Origin: Phaeobacter bryozoorum
Lineage (GTDB): Bacteria > Pseudomonadota > Alphaproteobacteria > Rhodobacterales > Rhodobacteraceae
Assembly: GCF_041893525.1 (NCBI RefSeq)
Contig: NZ_CP169068.1
Length of the DNA stretch: 64,000 nt
Direction: 5' to 3' (one strand)
Made by a program: the position numbers and the translations under genes. Numbering within the stretch: position 1 is the stretch's first letter; each line of letters begins with the position of its first letter. The notes beneath the pieces were generated by a model that searched no databases, had not been told where the DNA came from, and saw nothing but the letters and a program-made list of their open reading frames with translations. This document shows, one piece after another, positions 51,901-60,160 of this stretch.

Positions 51901-52823
51901 TTGGTCTTGGCCTCGGCCAAGGTTACCTTGACCAGATCCACCGTGTCGATCAGGTTGTAGCCCTTGCGCTTGACCACCTGCAACGCCACCGTGTCCTCGC
52001 CGTTGAACCGCGCGGTGCCGCGACGATCCTCGAAGGTGAAATTGATCGTGGCCAGCTCACCCAGGGTGACCACGCGGTCGCCATTGGTCTTCACTGGCAG
52101 CTCGTAGATGTCGCGCACATCATCAAAGGATGACGGGATCTTCACGGAGAAGGTGCCCTGATTGGTTTCCACCTCACCGGCGGCGATCAGCTGGTTGTTG
52201 TTCTGCACAACGGTGATCAGTTCAAGCGCGGTGACGTTATAGGCCTCCAGCCGCAGCGGGTCGATCAGTACTTCGACCATCTCGTCGCGATTGCCGGCGA
52301 TCCCGGCTTCGAGCACCGGTTCCAGCGCCTCAAGATCGTCCTGCAAGTCCTTGGCGATACGGGCCATCGTGCGTTCGGGCACGGCGCCGGTCAGGTTGAC
52401 GATGACGATGGGGAATTCTGAGAAGTTGATTTCGTTGATGGTGTATTTTTCAGCCCCCTCGGGGAAATCGGCCTCGGCGGCATCCATCGCGTCACGGACA
52501 TCTGCCATGATCGCTGTCTTGTCCCAGCCAAAGTCGAACTCAAGCGCCACACCGGCGTAGCCTTCGGCGGCGGTTGAGGACATCTTGTCCAGCCCGTCGA
52601 GATCGGCCAGCTCGGTCTCCATCACCTTGACCAGCAGGGTCTCGGCATCCTCGGCGGAGATGCCGGGGAAGGGGACAGAGATGAACAGCGCCGGGATTTC
52701 GATATCCGGCTCGCCCTCTTTGGGCAGGCTGGCATAGGCAAAGCCGCCGACCAGCAGCGAAATGGCGATGAACGCCAGGATCATACGGGCCCGTTCTGCG
52801 GCCCAGCTGACGATACCGGTCAT
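48987..52823 (-). CDS. RND family efflux permease (HAE1-like), with extra hydrophobic segments
   Basis: The 1278-residue protein has the RND plan: a first helix, a porter domain (about residues 35-320), helices 2-6 with the proton-relay segment GLILAVGMLVDGAIVVVEYAD (helix 4, near residue 400), a second half with another porter domain, and a final helix set. It is longer than typical AcrB-like proteins (about 1040 residues). Between the halves (about residues 500-570) there are two extra hydrophobic segments, around PWWLRAALVPVMLWGMFAG and TAALIFGALVFVLAAFG. The start overlaps the adaptor gene by 4 bp. Typical RND pumps export drugs, detergents or metals; substrate is unknown. A terminator follows directly. 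Confidence 0.92.
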   Translation of the reverse strand: MTGIVSWAAERARMILAFIAISLLVGGFAYASLPKEGEPDIEIPALFISVPFPGISAEDAETLLVKVMETELADLDGLDKMSSTAAEGYAGVALEFDFGWDKTAIMADVRDAMDAAEADFPEGAEKYTINEINFSEFPIVIVNLTGAVPERTMARIAKDLQDDLEALEPVLEAGIAGNRDEMVEVLIDPLRLEAYNVTALELITVVQNNNQLIAAGEVETNQGTFSVKIPSSFDDVRDIYELPVKTNGDRVVTLGELATINFTFEDRRGTARFNGEDTVALQVVKRKGYNLIDTVDLVKVTLAEAKTKWPPELKAAVSVGTSNDQSRVVGSMVSQLEGSVLTAVALVMIVVLSALGSRAALLVGFAIPTSFLLCFAFLAVMGVSISNIVMFGLILAVGMLVDGAIVVVEYADKRIKEGTGPMHAYVEAAQRMFWPVVSSTATTLCAFLPMLFWPGVPGEFMGMLPVTLIFVLSASLVVALIYLPVMGGVTGRMSRLFENLSDGLRAVAPWWLRAALVPVMLWGMFAGAMQMLNGGYLLPAQVPDTAALIFGALVFVLAAFGASVTLGAASLHRTEKSVDAGYKHTPFGHFIKFIVGNPVMPIVTIGAIAFAIMTVFTMFGQNNYGVEFFVESEPEQATAYVRARGNTSLTEEDEMVRQTEQVILSHPAVVNVFSFAGEGGLNTDASGAQTPPDTIGQVQFEIIPWEDRPTQTESWFNGWFTREVTATEFDGDTVIEEINAELAKLPGFEAEIRALAQGPASGKPVHLRLKGDSWDTLTAATEQARAQFEATPGLDLIEDSLPLPGIDWQIDVDVEKAGRYGADVATVGAMVQLVTRGILLDTMRVDSSDEEIEIRVRLPEEDRVLSTLDALKLRTEDGLVPLSNFITRHPVPKLEKISRVEQQRYYDVKADIEPGLSKVITTETEDGKEQTLAYVKSLPEGTATGELTGPDGTAFRLRSLEGAATQEALQSALEDGARVVALNANERIAKLTEWLESDPLPADITWEWTGDQEEQAESGAFLMKAFAGALGLMFVILLAQFNSFYNSILVLLAVVLSTTGVLIGMMVMQQPFSIIMTGTGIVALAGIVVNNNIVLIDTYQEYAQKMPRIEAIIRTTEARIRPVLLTTITTMAGLAPMMFGLSLDFINGGYSIDSPTSLWWKQLATAVVFGLGIATVLTLLVTPSLLAIRVWLWIYVAALGRLLARLTGGRSSQIARDMRLATKARTLPTTEILWEREGRLDNERDPAMSAPEAAQTRPDEGWEEEKGKPPSTPLRAAE

Positions 52824-54115
52824 TGGGTAACCTCTTTATACGTGGGCTCAACAGCGACGCCCGCAACAACAAAATCCTGCCCGACAACAATCACATCCGC
52901 CTGTTCAGGCAGGCCGCTAACCCAGACACCGCTGGCCTCATCCCGCAGGAGGCTGACGGGGTAAAATCCGACCGTCCGATCCTCTTTGACCACGCGCACG
53001 CCCAGCTGGCCGTCATTGTTCAGCGTCAGCGAGGATTGCGGCAGGTAATGCGCCTTGGAACCTTCGGCGGAGATCACGATATCGGCGGTCTGGCCGTCGC
53101 GGATCGCCAGATCCGGGTTCGGCACGGTGATTTCCACCTCAAATGTGCGGGTGGTGGGATCGGCCGAGCGGCTGATAAAGGTCACCTTGCCCGCAGCCAG
53201 ACGCCCGTTTGCCAGTTCGGCGCGGGCCATGGCGCCAATGGTGACACGGTTGACTTCGGCTTCTGGCACGTAACCGACCAGTTTGATGGTTTCGAGCTGG
53301 ATCACGGTTGCACAAAGACTGCCGGGCTGCATCAGGCTGCCCAGTTCGGCGGTGTCGCTTTCCAGCAGCCCGTCAAATGGCGCGAGGATATCCAGACGCG
53401 ACAGTTCCTTTTCAGAGGCGGCAACCTGTGCCGAGGCGGCTTCGATGCCTGCGCTGGTGGTTTCCAGCCCGGTTTCCGCCGTTGCCACGCCCGCCACCGC
53501 AGAGCGCTCGGCAGCCTGCGCCGAAGCCAGCCGGGTTTCAGAGGCAAAGCCACCTTCGGAGAGTTTCGCCGCAGCGGTCAGATTGATCTGCGCCTCGCGC
53601 AGCCGCGCGCGGGCCTCTTCCAGCCGGGCCTTGGCCTCAGGGACGCGGATTTTCGCTTCGCTCAGCCGGGCCTTCGCCTCCAGCAGGGCTGAGGGGCGGG
53701 TGCCGGGATCCAGCTTGCACAGCAGATCGCCAGCCTTCACCTGCGCACCCTTGCGCAGCGGTTCGGACAGGACGGTGGATGTGGTTTCAGACCGGACCTC
53801 AACCTCGCGGATGGCCTGGGTCTGACCACGCAGCACGACAGCGCTGTCGATACCACGGGCGCTGCTGCGGATGGCGACAACCCCGACCGGCGATTTGCCG
53901 GTCTCCTTGGTATATGCCGCCGCGGCTGCAACGGCTCCGGTTGGATCAGCGGCGTCAGCTGCCGGGGCCGCAGCGTCCGCATCAGATGGGGCAGCCACCG
54001 CGTCCACGTCGCTCTGCTCCCCCCGGGCGAAGGCAAGAAGCGCATCCCGCTCGATCACGGCATAATACAAGCCTGCAGTTACAACAGCAGCAGTTATCAG
54101 GGGAATTACACGCAT
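52820..54115 (-). CDS. RND efflux periplasmic adaptor (membrane-fusion protein)
   Basis: The 431-residue adaptor links the RND pump to an outer-membrane channel. It has an N-terminal membrane anchor (about residues 3-20), an Ala/Asp-rich linker, a beta-barrel/lipoyl region with Val-Lys-Ala-Gly-Asp-Leu-Leu-Cys-Lys-Leu-Asp-Pro-Gly-Thr, and a long helical hairpin (about 140-230) with many Glu/Arg/Ala residues. A C-terminal lipoyl half and barrel follow. I set the start at 54115, after AGGAAGG at six bases. Other frame starts up to 54166 add unlikely residues. It is the first gene of the pump operon; an outer-membrane channel gene is not seen. The divergent intergenic region (54116-54414) has both promoters. 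Confidence 0.92.
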   Translation of the reverse strand: MRVIPLITAAVVTAGLYYAVIERDALLAFARGEQSDVDAVAAPSDADAAAPAADAADPTGAVAAAAAYTKETGKSPVGVVAIRSSARGIDSAVVLRGQTQAIREVEVRSETTSTVLSEPLRKGAQVKAGDLLCKLDPGTRPSALLEAKARLSEAKIRVPEAKARLEEARARLREAQINLTAAAKLSEGGFASETRLASAQAAERSAVAGVATAETGLETTSAGIEAASAQVAASEKELSRLDILAPFDGLLESDTAELGSLMQPGSLCATVIQLETIKLVGYVPEAEVNRVTIGAMARAELANGRLAAGKVTFISRSADPTTRTFEVEITVPNPDLAIRDGQTADIVISAEGSKAHYLPQSSLTLNNDGQLGVRVVKEDRTVGFYPVSLLRDEASGVWVSGLPEQADVIVVGQDFVVAGVAVEPTYKEVTQ

Positions 54116-54414
54116 CTTGGGCCTTCCTAAATTCATAGTCATCCCATCCGGGACATATAGAACCACTCAACAACCATACCATTAATTCGGCATGTTCAGG
54201 CGAACTCGCGCTAAGTGATATGGGCGATATAGGCATTGTCCATACTAAACTCTGTAGTTCAGTTCACATTTTTTGCCTTTTTGGAGCGGTTTGTGCGGGA
54301 TCGGGCACAACAGGGCCACTTGGCTTGGCACCGGTTGCACTGTAAGAGAAGCAGAACACAGGAAACTTTCCGGCAAGCGCGGGGGCGGTTGCCGGATCTG
54401 CCAGGGACATTTTC

Positions 54415-55086
54415 ATGAGCGACACCGACAGCTTTATCGATGAGGTGACAGAAGAGGTCCGTCGCGATCGCCTGTTCAAGATACTCAAACGTTATGGCTG
54501 GATTGGCGGCGTGGCCGTGGTGCTGATCGTGGGCGGGGCGGCGCTGCGCGAATACAACCGCGCCCAGACCGAGGCCGCCGCGCAGGCGCTGGGTGACCAG
54601 ATGATCGCCGCGCTGGACAGCGACGACAGCGCGGCCCGTGCCAATGCGCTGGATGCCATCACCGCTGAAACCGCCGGGGGCGATACGGTGCTGAAGCTGT
54701 TGCAGGCCGGTGCTCTGGCCGACGCAGGCGAGCGCGCGGCCGCTGTTGAGCGGCTGAATGCGGCGGCCAGCAATGGCGAGATGCCAGTGATCTATCGCCA
54801 TATCGCGACCTTCAAGGCGCTTGGCCTGCAGCAGGACAGCCTGCCCATCGCCGACCGCCGGATCCAGTTCGAGGCGCTGGCCCAGCCCGGTGCGCCGCTG
54901 GCGCTGCTGGCGCAGGAACAGCTGGCCCTGATCGACATCGAAGACGGCAATGCCGAGGGCGCCATCACCCGTCTGCGCGACATTATTGCGTCGGCGGCGG
55001 TCACCTCGGACTTGAAAGACCGTGCCTCGCAAGTGATTGTGGCGCTTGGGGGAGCGCTGGAGCCGGCCGCGGCACCAGAAGGCTGA
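54415..55086 (+). CDS. YfgM-like tetratricopeptide-type membrane protein
   Basis: The 223-residue product has a short cytoplasmic start, one membrane helix (about residues 27-45, IGGVAVVLIVGGAALRE) and a periplasmic helical domain with TPR-like Ala/Leu-rich helices (AALDSDDSAARANALDAI). In E. coli yfgM-bamB-der form a gene group, and YfgM links the SecYEG translocon to periplasmic chaperones. The gene has AGGGA seven bases before the ATG. It precedes a bamB-type gene by 67 bp. The same order here supports the call, though sequence identity to E. coli YfgM is not visible by eye. Tail is Ala/Pro-rich. Confidence 0.83.
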   Translation: MSDTDSFIDEVTEEVRRDRLFKILKRYGWIGGVAVVLIVGGAALREYNRAQTEAAAQALGDQMIAALDSDDSAARANALDAITAETAGGDTVLKLLQAGALADAGERAAAVERLNAAASNGEMPVIYRHIATFKALGLQQDSLPIADRRIQFEALAQPGAPLALLAQEQLALIDIEDGNAEGAITRLRDIIASAAVTSDLKDRASQVIVALGGALEPAAAPEG

Positions 55087-55153
55087 GGACAATATCTGCG
55101 CTGACGGGCGCAGCGAGAAACGTGCAGTATAAGTGCAGTAACGGGGCAGGGTA

Positions 55154-56476
55154 ATGACGGCAGTAACAAGCTTTTGGGGAGCAAGGGGCATTCTGGCAGG
55201 AACCGCATTGGCGTTGGTCCTGTCCGCCTGCACCGAGCCTGAGGTCATCCTGCGCGGTGAACGTCTGGATCTGCGCGATGACAGCGTCGCCGTGGTGACC
55301 AATGAAACCCGCGCCATTGCCCTGCCTGCGGCACGCAGCAACACCAGCTGGCCACAGGGCCCCGGTGTCGAAGGGCTGCGGCCGGTCCACCCGGCGCTTG
55401 CCGCCGCTCCAAACGCGATCTGGTCTACCTCCATCGGCGCGGGCGACAGCCGTCGTCAGCGCATCACCGCCACGCCGGTTGTCGGCGATGGCCGCATCTA
55501 CACGCTGGACAGCGGCGCCAGAGTTTCCGCCGTTGCCACAAACGGGGCCTTGCAGTGGCAGAGCGAGCTGCTGCCTGCCTCCGACAGCTCCGGTCAGGCC
55601 ACCGGCGGCGGTTTGGCGTTTGACAATGGCGTGGTTTATGTCTCCTCCGGCTATGGCGTGCTGACCGCGCTGGATGCGGCGACCGGCGCGACCCTCTGGC
55701 GGCAGGAGCTTGAGGCGACCGGCTCGGGGCAGCCCACCGTGCACGATGGGCTGATCTATCTTGTGGCCGGCGATGACACCGGCTGGGCGGTCCATGCCAA
55801 GGATGGCCGGATTGCCTGGCAGATCCAGGCCACACCGAGCCCGTCGAACATCCTGGGCGCGCCTGCGCCTGCGGTGACCTCCGATCTGGCGATTTTTGCC
55901 TTTGGATCCGGCGATCTTACAGCGACCTTCCGCAAGGGCGGCCTGCGCCGCTGGAACGCCTCGGTTGCGGGCAAGCGGATCGGGCGGACGATTTCGCGGA
56001 TCAGCGATGTGACCGGCTCGCCCGTGGTGTCCGGCAACCGCATGTATGTCGGCAACCAGTCCGGGCGTACTGCGGCCTTTGATCTGGCGGCTGGCGATCG
56101 TCTGTGGACCGCCCCCCATGGCGCGGTGGATCCGGTCTGGGCGGTTGCGGGCAGTGTTTTCCTGATCAGCGATCTGGGCCAGCTGCTGCGGCTGGACGCG
56201 GACAGCGGCGAGGCGATCTGGGCGGCCGATCTGCCCGGATACTTGAAGGACAAACCCCGCAAGCGGGGCGCCATCGTGGCGCATCACGGCCCGGTGGTGG
56301 CCGGGGGGCAGGTGGTTGTCGCCTCCAATGATGGGCTGCTGCGCTTTTTCAGCCCCGAAAGCGGAGCACTGCTGCGCACGGTTGCGGTGCCGGGCGGTGC
56401 CAGCACCGCGCCGGTGGTGGCTGGCGGCACGCTTTATGTCGTGTCGACCAAAGGACAATTGCACGCTTTCCGATAG
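55154..56476 (+). CDS. bamB: Outer-membrane assembly lipoprotein BamB (PQQ-like beta-propeller)
   Basis: BamB is a lipoprotein of the BAM complex, which inserts beta-barrels such as LptD. The 440-residue product has a lipoprotein signal peptide with lipobox Leu-Ser-Ala-Cys near residue 26. An eight-bladed PQQ-type propeller follows, with repeated Gly-Arg-Ile/Val-Tyr...Leu-Asp segments: DGRIYTLDSGARVSAV, NGVVYVSSGYGVLTALDAAT, DGRIAWQI, and the last, GTLYVVSTKGQLHAF. It precedes der by 99 bp, the order known from gammaproteobacteria. Normal length. No break seen. Confidence 0.93.
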   Translation: MTAVTSFWGARGILAGTALALVLSACTEPEVILRGERLDLRDDSVAVVTNETRAIALPAARSNTSWPQGPGVEGLRPVHPALAAAPNAIWSTSIGAGDSRRQRITATPVVGDGRIYTLDSGARVSAVATNGALQWQSELLPASDSSGQATGGGLAFDNGVVYVSSGYGVLTALDAATGATLWRQELEATGSGQPTVHDGLIYLVAGDDTGWAVHAKDGRIAWQIQATPSPSNILGAPAPAVTSDLAIFAFGSGDLTATFRKGGLRRWNASVAGKRIGRTISRISDVTGSPVVSGNRMYVGNQSGRTAAFDLAAGDRLWTAPHGAVDPVWAVAGSVFLISDLGQLLRLDADSGEAIWAADLPGYLKDKPRKRGAIVAHHGPVVAGGQVVVASNDGLLRFFSPESGALLRTVAVPGGASTAPVVAGGTLYVVSTKGQLHAFR

Positions 56477-56575
56477 CGCTTTGATGCGGTAGGAGAGGGT
56501 TAAACAGCGATGTGCTCTGGCAGGGCACGCGCAGATGCGCTATGGGGCGCGTCTGAATCGCAGAAAGTTGGTCTG

Positions 56576-58036
56576 ATGTCTTTTACCCTCGCTATTGTGG
56601 GCCGCCCGAATGTGGGCAAATCCACACTGTTCAATCGTCTCGTCGGCAAGCGGCTGGCGCTGGTGGATGACCAGCCCGGCGTCACGCGCGATCTGCGTGA
56701 AGGGGAAGCGCGTCTTGGCGATCTGCGCTTTACCGTGGTGGATACCGCCGGTCTGGAAGATGCCACCGACAACTCGCTGGAAGGGCGGATGCGCCGCCTG
56801 ACCGAGCGGGCGGTCGATATGGCCGATATCTGTCTGTTCATGGTCGATGCCCGCGTCGGTGTGACTCCGGTTGATCAGATGTTTGCCGAAATCCTGCGCA
56901 AGAAATCCGCGCATGTGATTCTGGCCGCCAACAAGGCCGAGGGCAATGCCGCCGACGCCGGTGTTCTGGACGCCTGGGGGCTGGGGCTGGGAGAGCCGAT
57001 CCGCCTGTCCGGCGAACATGGTGAGGGTCTGAACGACCTTTATGCGCAGCTGATGCCGCTGGCGGATGAGTTTGAAAAACGCGCCAAGGACGACAGCCCG
57101 GAGATTGACGTCGTGCTGGATGAGGACGCCGAGGAGGATGACCTCTCGGTGCCGATGCCGACCCGCAACAAACCGTTGCAGGTGGCGGTTGTCGGGCGTC
57201 CGAATGCGGGTAAATCCACCCTGATCAACAAGATCCTCGGCGAGGATCGCCTGCTGACCGGGCCCGAGGCCGGGATCACCCGCGATGCGATCTCGCTACA
57301 GATCGACTGGCAGGATGTGCCGATGCGGATCTTTGACACCGCAGGCATGCGCAAGAAGGCCAAGGTGCAGGAAAAGCTTGAGAAACTTTCCGTGTCCGAC
57401 GGTCTGCGGGCCGTGAAATTTGCCGAGGTTGTGGTGGTCCTGCTGGACGCGGCAATCCCGTTTGAGCAACAGGATCTGCGCATTGCCGATCTGGCCGAGC
57501 GTGAAGGCCGCGCGGTTGTGGTTGCGGTGAACAAATGGGACATCGAGGACGAAAAGCAGGAAAAACTGCGCAATCTGAAAGAGGCCTTTGACCGGCTGCT
57601 GCCGCAGCTGCGCGGCGCGCCGCTGATCACCGTGTCGGCCAAGACCGGCAAGGGTCTGGACCGGCTGCACGCCGCCATCATGCGCGCCTATGACGTCTGG
57701 AACCGCCGGGTGCCAACGGCGGCGCTGAACCGCTGGCTGACGGGGATGCTGGAACAGCACCCGCCGCCAGCCCCGCAGGGCAAACGGATCAAGCTGCGCT
57801 ATATGACCCAGGCCAAGACCCGTCCGCCGGGCTTTGTGGTGATGTGTTCGCATCCCGACAAGATGCCCGAGAGCTATAATCGCTATCTGGTCAACGGGCT
57901 TCGGCAGGATTTCGACATGCCGGGCACGCCCATTCGTCTGACGCTGCGCTCGCAGTCGGACAAAAACCCCTACAAGGGCAAGAAAAAAGCGCCGCCGTCG
58001 AAGCTGCGCAAACATCTGGAAGGCCGCCGCAGCTGA
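56576..58036 (+). CDS. der: Ribosome-assembly GTPase Der
   Basis: Der (EngA) has two GTPase domains in tandem and is needed for 50S assembly. The 486-residue product has first G domain GRPNVGKSTLF (residues about 9-19) with DTAGLED and ANKAEG, then a second G domain GRPNAGKSTLI (near residue 208) with DTAGMRKKAKVQ and NKWD. It ends in a KH-like C-terminal domain with a lysine-rich tail (KNPYKGKKKA). The ATG at 56576 fits the family start; an extension of the frame to 56510 is weak. A terminator follows the stop. Confidence 0.97.
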   Translation: MSFTLAIVGRPNVGKSTLFNRLVGKRLALVDDQPGVTRDLREGEARLGDLRFTVVDTAGLEDATDNSLEGRMRRLTERAVDMADICLFMVDARVGVTPVDQMFAEILRKKSAHVILAANKAEGNAADAGVLDAWGLGLGEPIRLSGEHGEGLNDLYAQLMPLADEFEKRAKDDSPEIDVVLDEDAEEDDLSVPMPTRNKPLQVAVVGRPNAGKSTLINKILGEDRLLTGPEAGITRDAISLQIDWQDVPMRIFDTAGMRKKAKVQEKLEKLSVSDGLRAVKFAEVVVVLLDAAIPFEQQDLRIADLAEREGRAVVVAVNKWDIEDEKQEKLRNLKEAFDRLLPQLRGAPLITVSAKTGKGLDRLHAAIMRAYDVWNRRVPTAALNRWLTGMLEQHPPPAPQGKRIKLRYMTQAKTRPPGFVVMCSHPDKMPESYNRYLVNGLRQDFDMPGTPIRLTLRSQSDKNPYKGKKKAPPSKLRKHLEGRRS

Positions 58037-58069
58037 GCGTTGCCGTGCTGACCGCAGGATGAGATTTCG

Positions 58070-58097
58070 GGCAGCCCCTTCGAGGGCTGCCTTTTTT
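58070..58097 (+). terminator. Terminator of der
   Basis: GGCAGCCC (58070-58077) pairs perfectly with GGGCTGCC (58084-58091), with a six-base loop and six T bases following. It lies 34 bases after the der stop. Confidence 0.92.
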
Positions 58098-58367
58098 CAT
58101 GGGGCGCGCGGCTTCACGCCTGCGACCTTGGCCCCATTTGACCGCAAGCCATTGGCTTTGCTAGGCTTCACCATAGATTATTGAAAGCCGGGGTGGCTTC
58201 TCTGCGCAATCTGATGCCGGTCGGGCGGCCGGACCCTCAGATGCGGGGCGCCGCGTCGGGGTATTGCGGGGTATTCACAGTGGCGGTCTGAGCGTCGCCG
58301 GGCCACGGGCAATTTGCCTCAGGCCATCGTCATTTCAGCGTCACACTGCGTCTCTAAGGAACATTTC
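58098..58367. other. Spacer upstream of the desaturase gene
   Basis: Together with the der 3' region this makes a 331-bp gap between coding genes. The only clear structure is the der terminator. A moderately AT-rich patch (about 58165-58190, with a TAGATTATTG segment) may hold the desaturase promoter. No gene seen. Confidence 0.5.
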
Positions 58368-59384
58368 ATGGATCTGAGAGCATATACGCGGACTTATTGC
58401 GAGAAGGATAACCGGCTGGCGGCGCTCAGCTATTTTGGGACGTTTGCGGTCTATTTCCTGTCGCTGTCACTCGCGATCCGCTACGCCGACATCTGGTATC
58501 TGATGGCGCCTGCCGGGGTGGTTTTTGCCTTTGCGGCGGTGCGGCTTTATGTGCTGCAACATGACACCGGGCATCATTCGCTGTTCGAAACCCGATGGCA
58601 GAACGAAGTCGCAGGCCATGTGCTGTCGCCCTTTACCTTTGCGCCGTTTGAGGTGATGAAACAGAACCACAATGAGCATCACGCCTATGTCGGCAATCTG
58701 GAACACCGCGAGTCCGGTGAGATCCACACCATGACGCTGCGCGAATGGCAGGCGGCGGGCTGGGCGCAGCGGCTGGTCTATCGGCTGTATCGAAACCCGT
58801 TTGTGCTGGTGCCGCTGGGGGCGGCGTTCACCTATTTCATCCGCTATCGCTGGCCGAAGAACACGCTGCGCTTTGGCGTCCTGGGGGTGGTGCAGCACAA
58901 TGTGGTGATCGTGCTGCTGCTCGCGCTGCTCTATGCCATCGCGGGGATGACCGGGGTGCTGATCTGGCTGGGGTTTTCCTTTCTTGGTGGGATGATCGGG
59001 GTGTTTCTGGTCTATCTCCAGCATAATTTTGAGGACACCTATTGGGATCGTCGGCCGGACCTCAATCCGCAGGTGGCCGCCCTTCAGGGATCATCGTGCC
59101 TCGATTTTGGCTGGTTTTTTGACTTTGCAGTCGCCAATATCACGCTTCATGACATTCATCATTTCAACGCCCGCATTCCCAGCTACCGGCTGCGTCGGTG
59201 CCACCACAATCTGCCGCCGGAGATTGCCCCGCGCAGGATCAAATTTGGCGAGGCGGTCCGCGCCATGGGGCTGAAACTCTGGGATGAGGAGCAGCAGCGG
59301 CTGGTGCCATTCCCGCAGCAGGCGGCAGGATCGGTCGCCGTGGCGGGTGGGATGCAGGCGACCAACAGGCAGGAGACCTCATGA
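58368..59384 (+). CDS. Membrane fatty acid desaturase-like protein
   Basis: The 338-residue product has the three histidine clusters of the membrane desaturase/hydroxylase family: HDTGHH (near residue 65), HNEHH (near 102) and HDIHH (near 264). Between them are membrane helices, and further on is a His-Asn-Leu-Pro-Pro-Glu segment near residue 289. The Cys-His-His in this last region is typical. Substrate and double-bond position are not decided by sequence; a link with membrane fluidity or carotenoid-like lipids is possible. The ATG at 58368 has AAGGA eight bases upstream. It overlaps the HhH-protein gene by 4 bp (ATGA), so translation is coupled. Confidence 0.88.
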   Translation: MDLRAYTRTYCEKDNRLAALSYFGTFAVYFLSLSLAIRYADIWYLMAPAGVVFAFAAVRLYVLQHDTGHHSLFETRWQNEVAGHVLSPFTFAPFEVMKQNHNEHHAYVGNLEHRESGEIHTMTLREWQAAGWAQRLVYRLYRNPFVLVPLGAAFTYFIRYRWPKNTLRFGVLGVVQHNVVIVLLLALLYAIAGMTGVLIWLGFSFLGGMIGVFLVYLQHNFEDTYWDRRPDLNPQVAALQGSSCLDFGWFFDFAVANITLHDIHHFNARIPSYRLRRCHHNLPPEIAPRRIKFGEAVRAMGLKLWDEEQQRLVPFPQQAAGSVAVAGGMQATNRQETS

Positions 59385-60070
59385 CATCCATTGCAACACT
59401 TCCCGGTGTCGGTCCTGCCTTGGCGCAGGTTCTGGCACAAAACGGCTGCGCCACGGTTGAGGCGGTTGCCGGAAAAACGCCGGAGGAGCTGAGCCGGATC
59501 CCGCGTATCGGCCGGCTGCGCGCGCAGAAGCTTGTGGCCGAGGCGCGCAAGGCGCAGCAGGTCGCGAAGGGCGCCGGGACCGGACCGGATCACCGTGCCA
59601 ATGGCGCCACGCCCGCGACAGCGGCGCGCAATGGCGCGGATACCCAGACGGGCGATGCCGCGCAGCTCAGCTCGGCGCTTGCTGCGGCCGAGGCCGCCCG
59701 CCGCGCTGCGGAGGCCAAGGCGGAGAGGGCCGTCACCAAGGCCAAGAAGGCCGCCAAACAGGCCGCAGCCCTGGCCGAGGAATTCGCCGCCGCAAAGGTG
59801 AAGGCCAAAGCCAAGGCAAAGCGGGTGAAGGCCAAGGCAAAACGCGCCATCGAGAAGGAAAAGGCCAAGGCCAAGGCGATCCTTGAGGCCAAGAACAATC
59901 CAAAGAAAGACGGCGGTAAAAAAGACGGCGCCAAGAAAGACGCCAAAAAGGAACCTGCCAAAAAAGCCTCCGCCCGGAAAGAGACCGGCAAGAAGGAGGC
60001 AGGCCGCAAGAAGGCCAGTGCGAAGAAACAGGACAATTCTGCCGCTGTCGCAAAGGCCAGGAAGAAATAG
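59381..60070 (+). CDS. HhH-domain protein with lysine/alanine-rich histone-H1-like tail
   Basis: The 229-residue product has an N-terminal helix-hairpin-helix pair (about residues 1-60) with LPGVGPALAQVLAQNG and SRIPRIGRLRAQKLV, which are DNA-binding type motifs. From about residue 90 the chain is Ala/Glu/Lys-rich, and from about 135 it is dominated by Lys-Ala-Lys and Lys-Lys repeats, resembling the tail of eukaryotic histone H1 or bacterial H1-like proteins. It should bind DNA or a polyanion without specificity. It is coupled to a fatty-acid desaturase gene by a 4-bp overlap, an unusual partner. Another view: a lysine-rich tail fused to a DUF4332-like HhH domain. Confidence 0.75.
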   Translation: MTSIATLPGVGPALAQVLAQNGCATVEAVAGKTPEELSRIPRIGRLRAQKLVAEARKAQQVAKGAGTGPDHRANGATPATAARNGADTQTGDAAQLSSALAAAEAARRAAEAKAERAVTKAKKAAKQAAALAEEFAAAKVKAKAKAKRVKAKAKRAIEKEKAKAKAILEAKNNPKKDGGKKDGAKKDAKKEPAKKASARKETGKKEAGRKKASAKKQDNSAAVAKARKK

Positions 60071-60102
60071 GCCTCACCGGAGGCGCGTCTCGCGAGAAAA
60101 GG

Positions 60103-60134
60103 AAAACCGGCGCTGGGGTGCGCCGGTTTTTATA
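60103..60134. terminator. Bidirectional terminator between the HhH protein and serS
   Basis: AAAACCGGCGC (60103-60113) pairs perfectly with GCGCCGGTTTT (60120-60130), with a six-base loop. The plus strand continues with T-rich sequence; the minus strand is also T-rich beyond the stem (CCTTTT). It separates convergent genes ending at 60070 and 60161. Confidence 0.9.
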
Positions 60135-60160
60135 TTTTATTAACAGGTTGCAGTGCGCTG

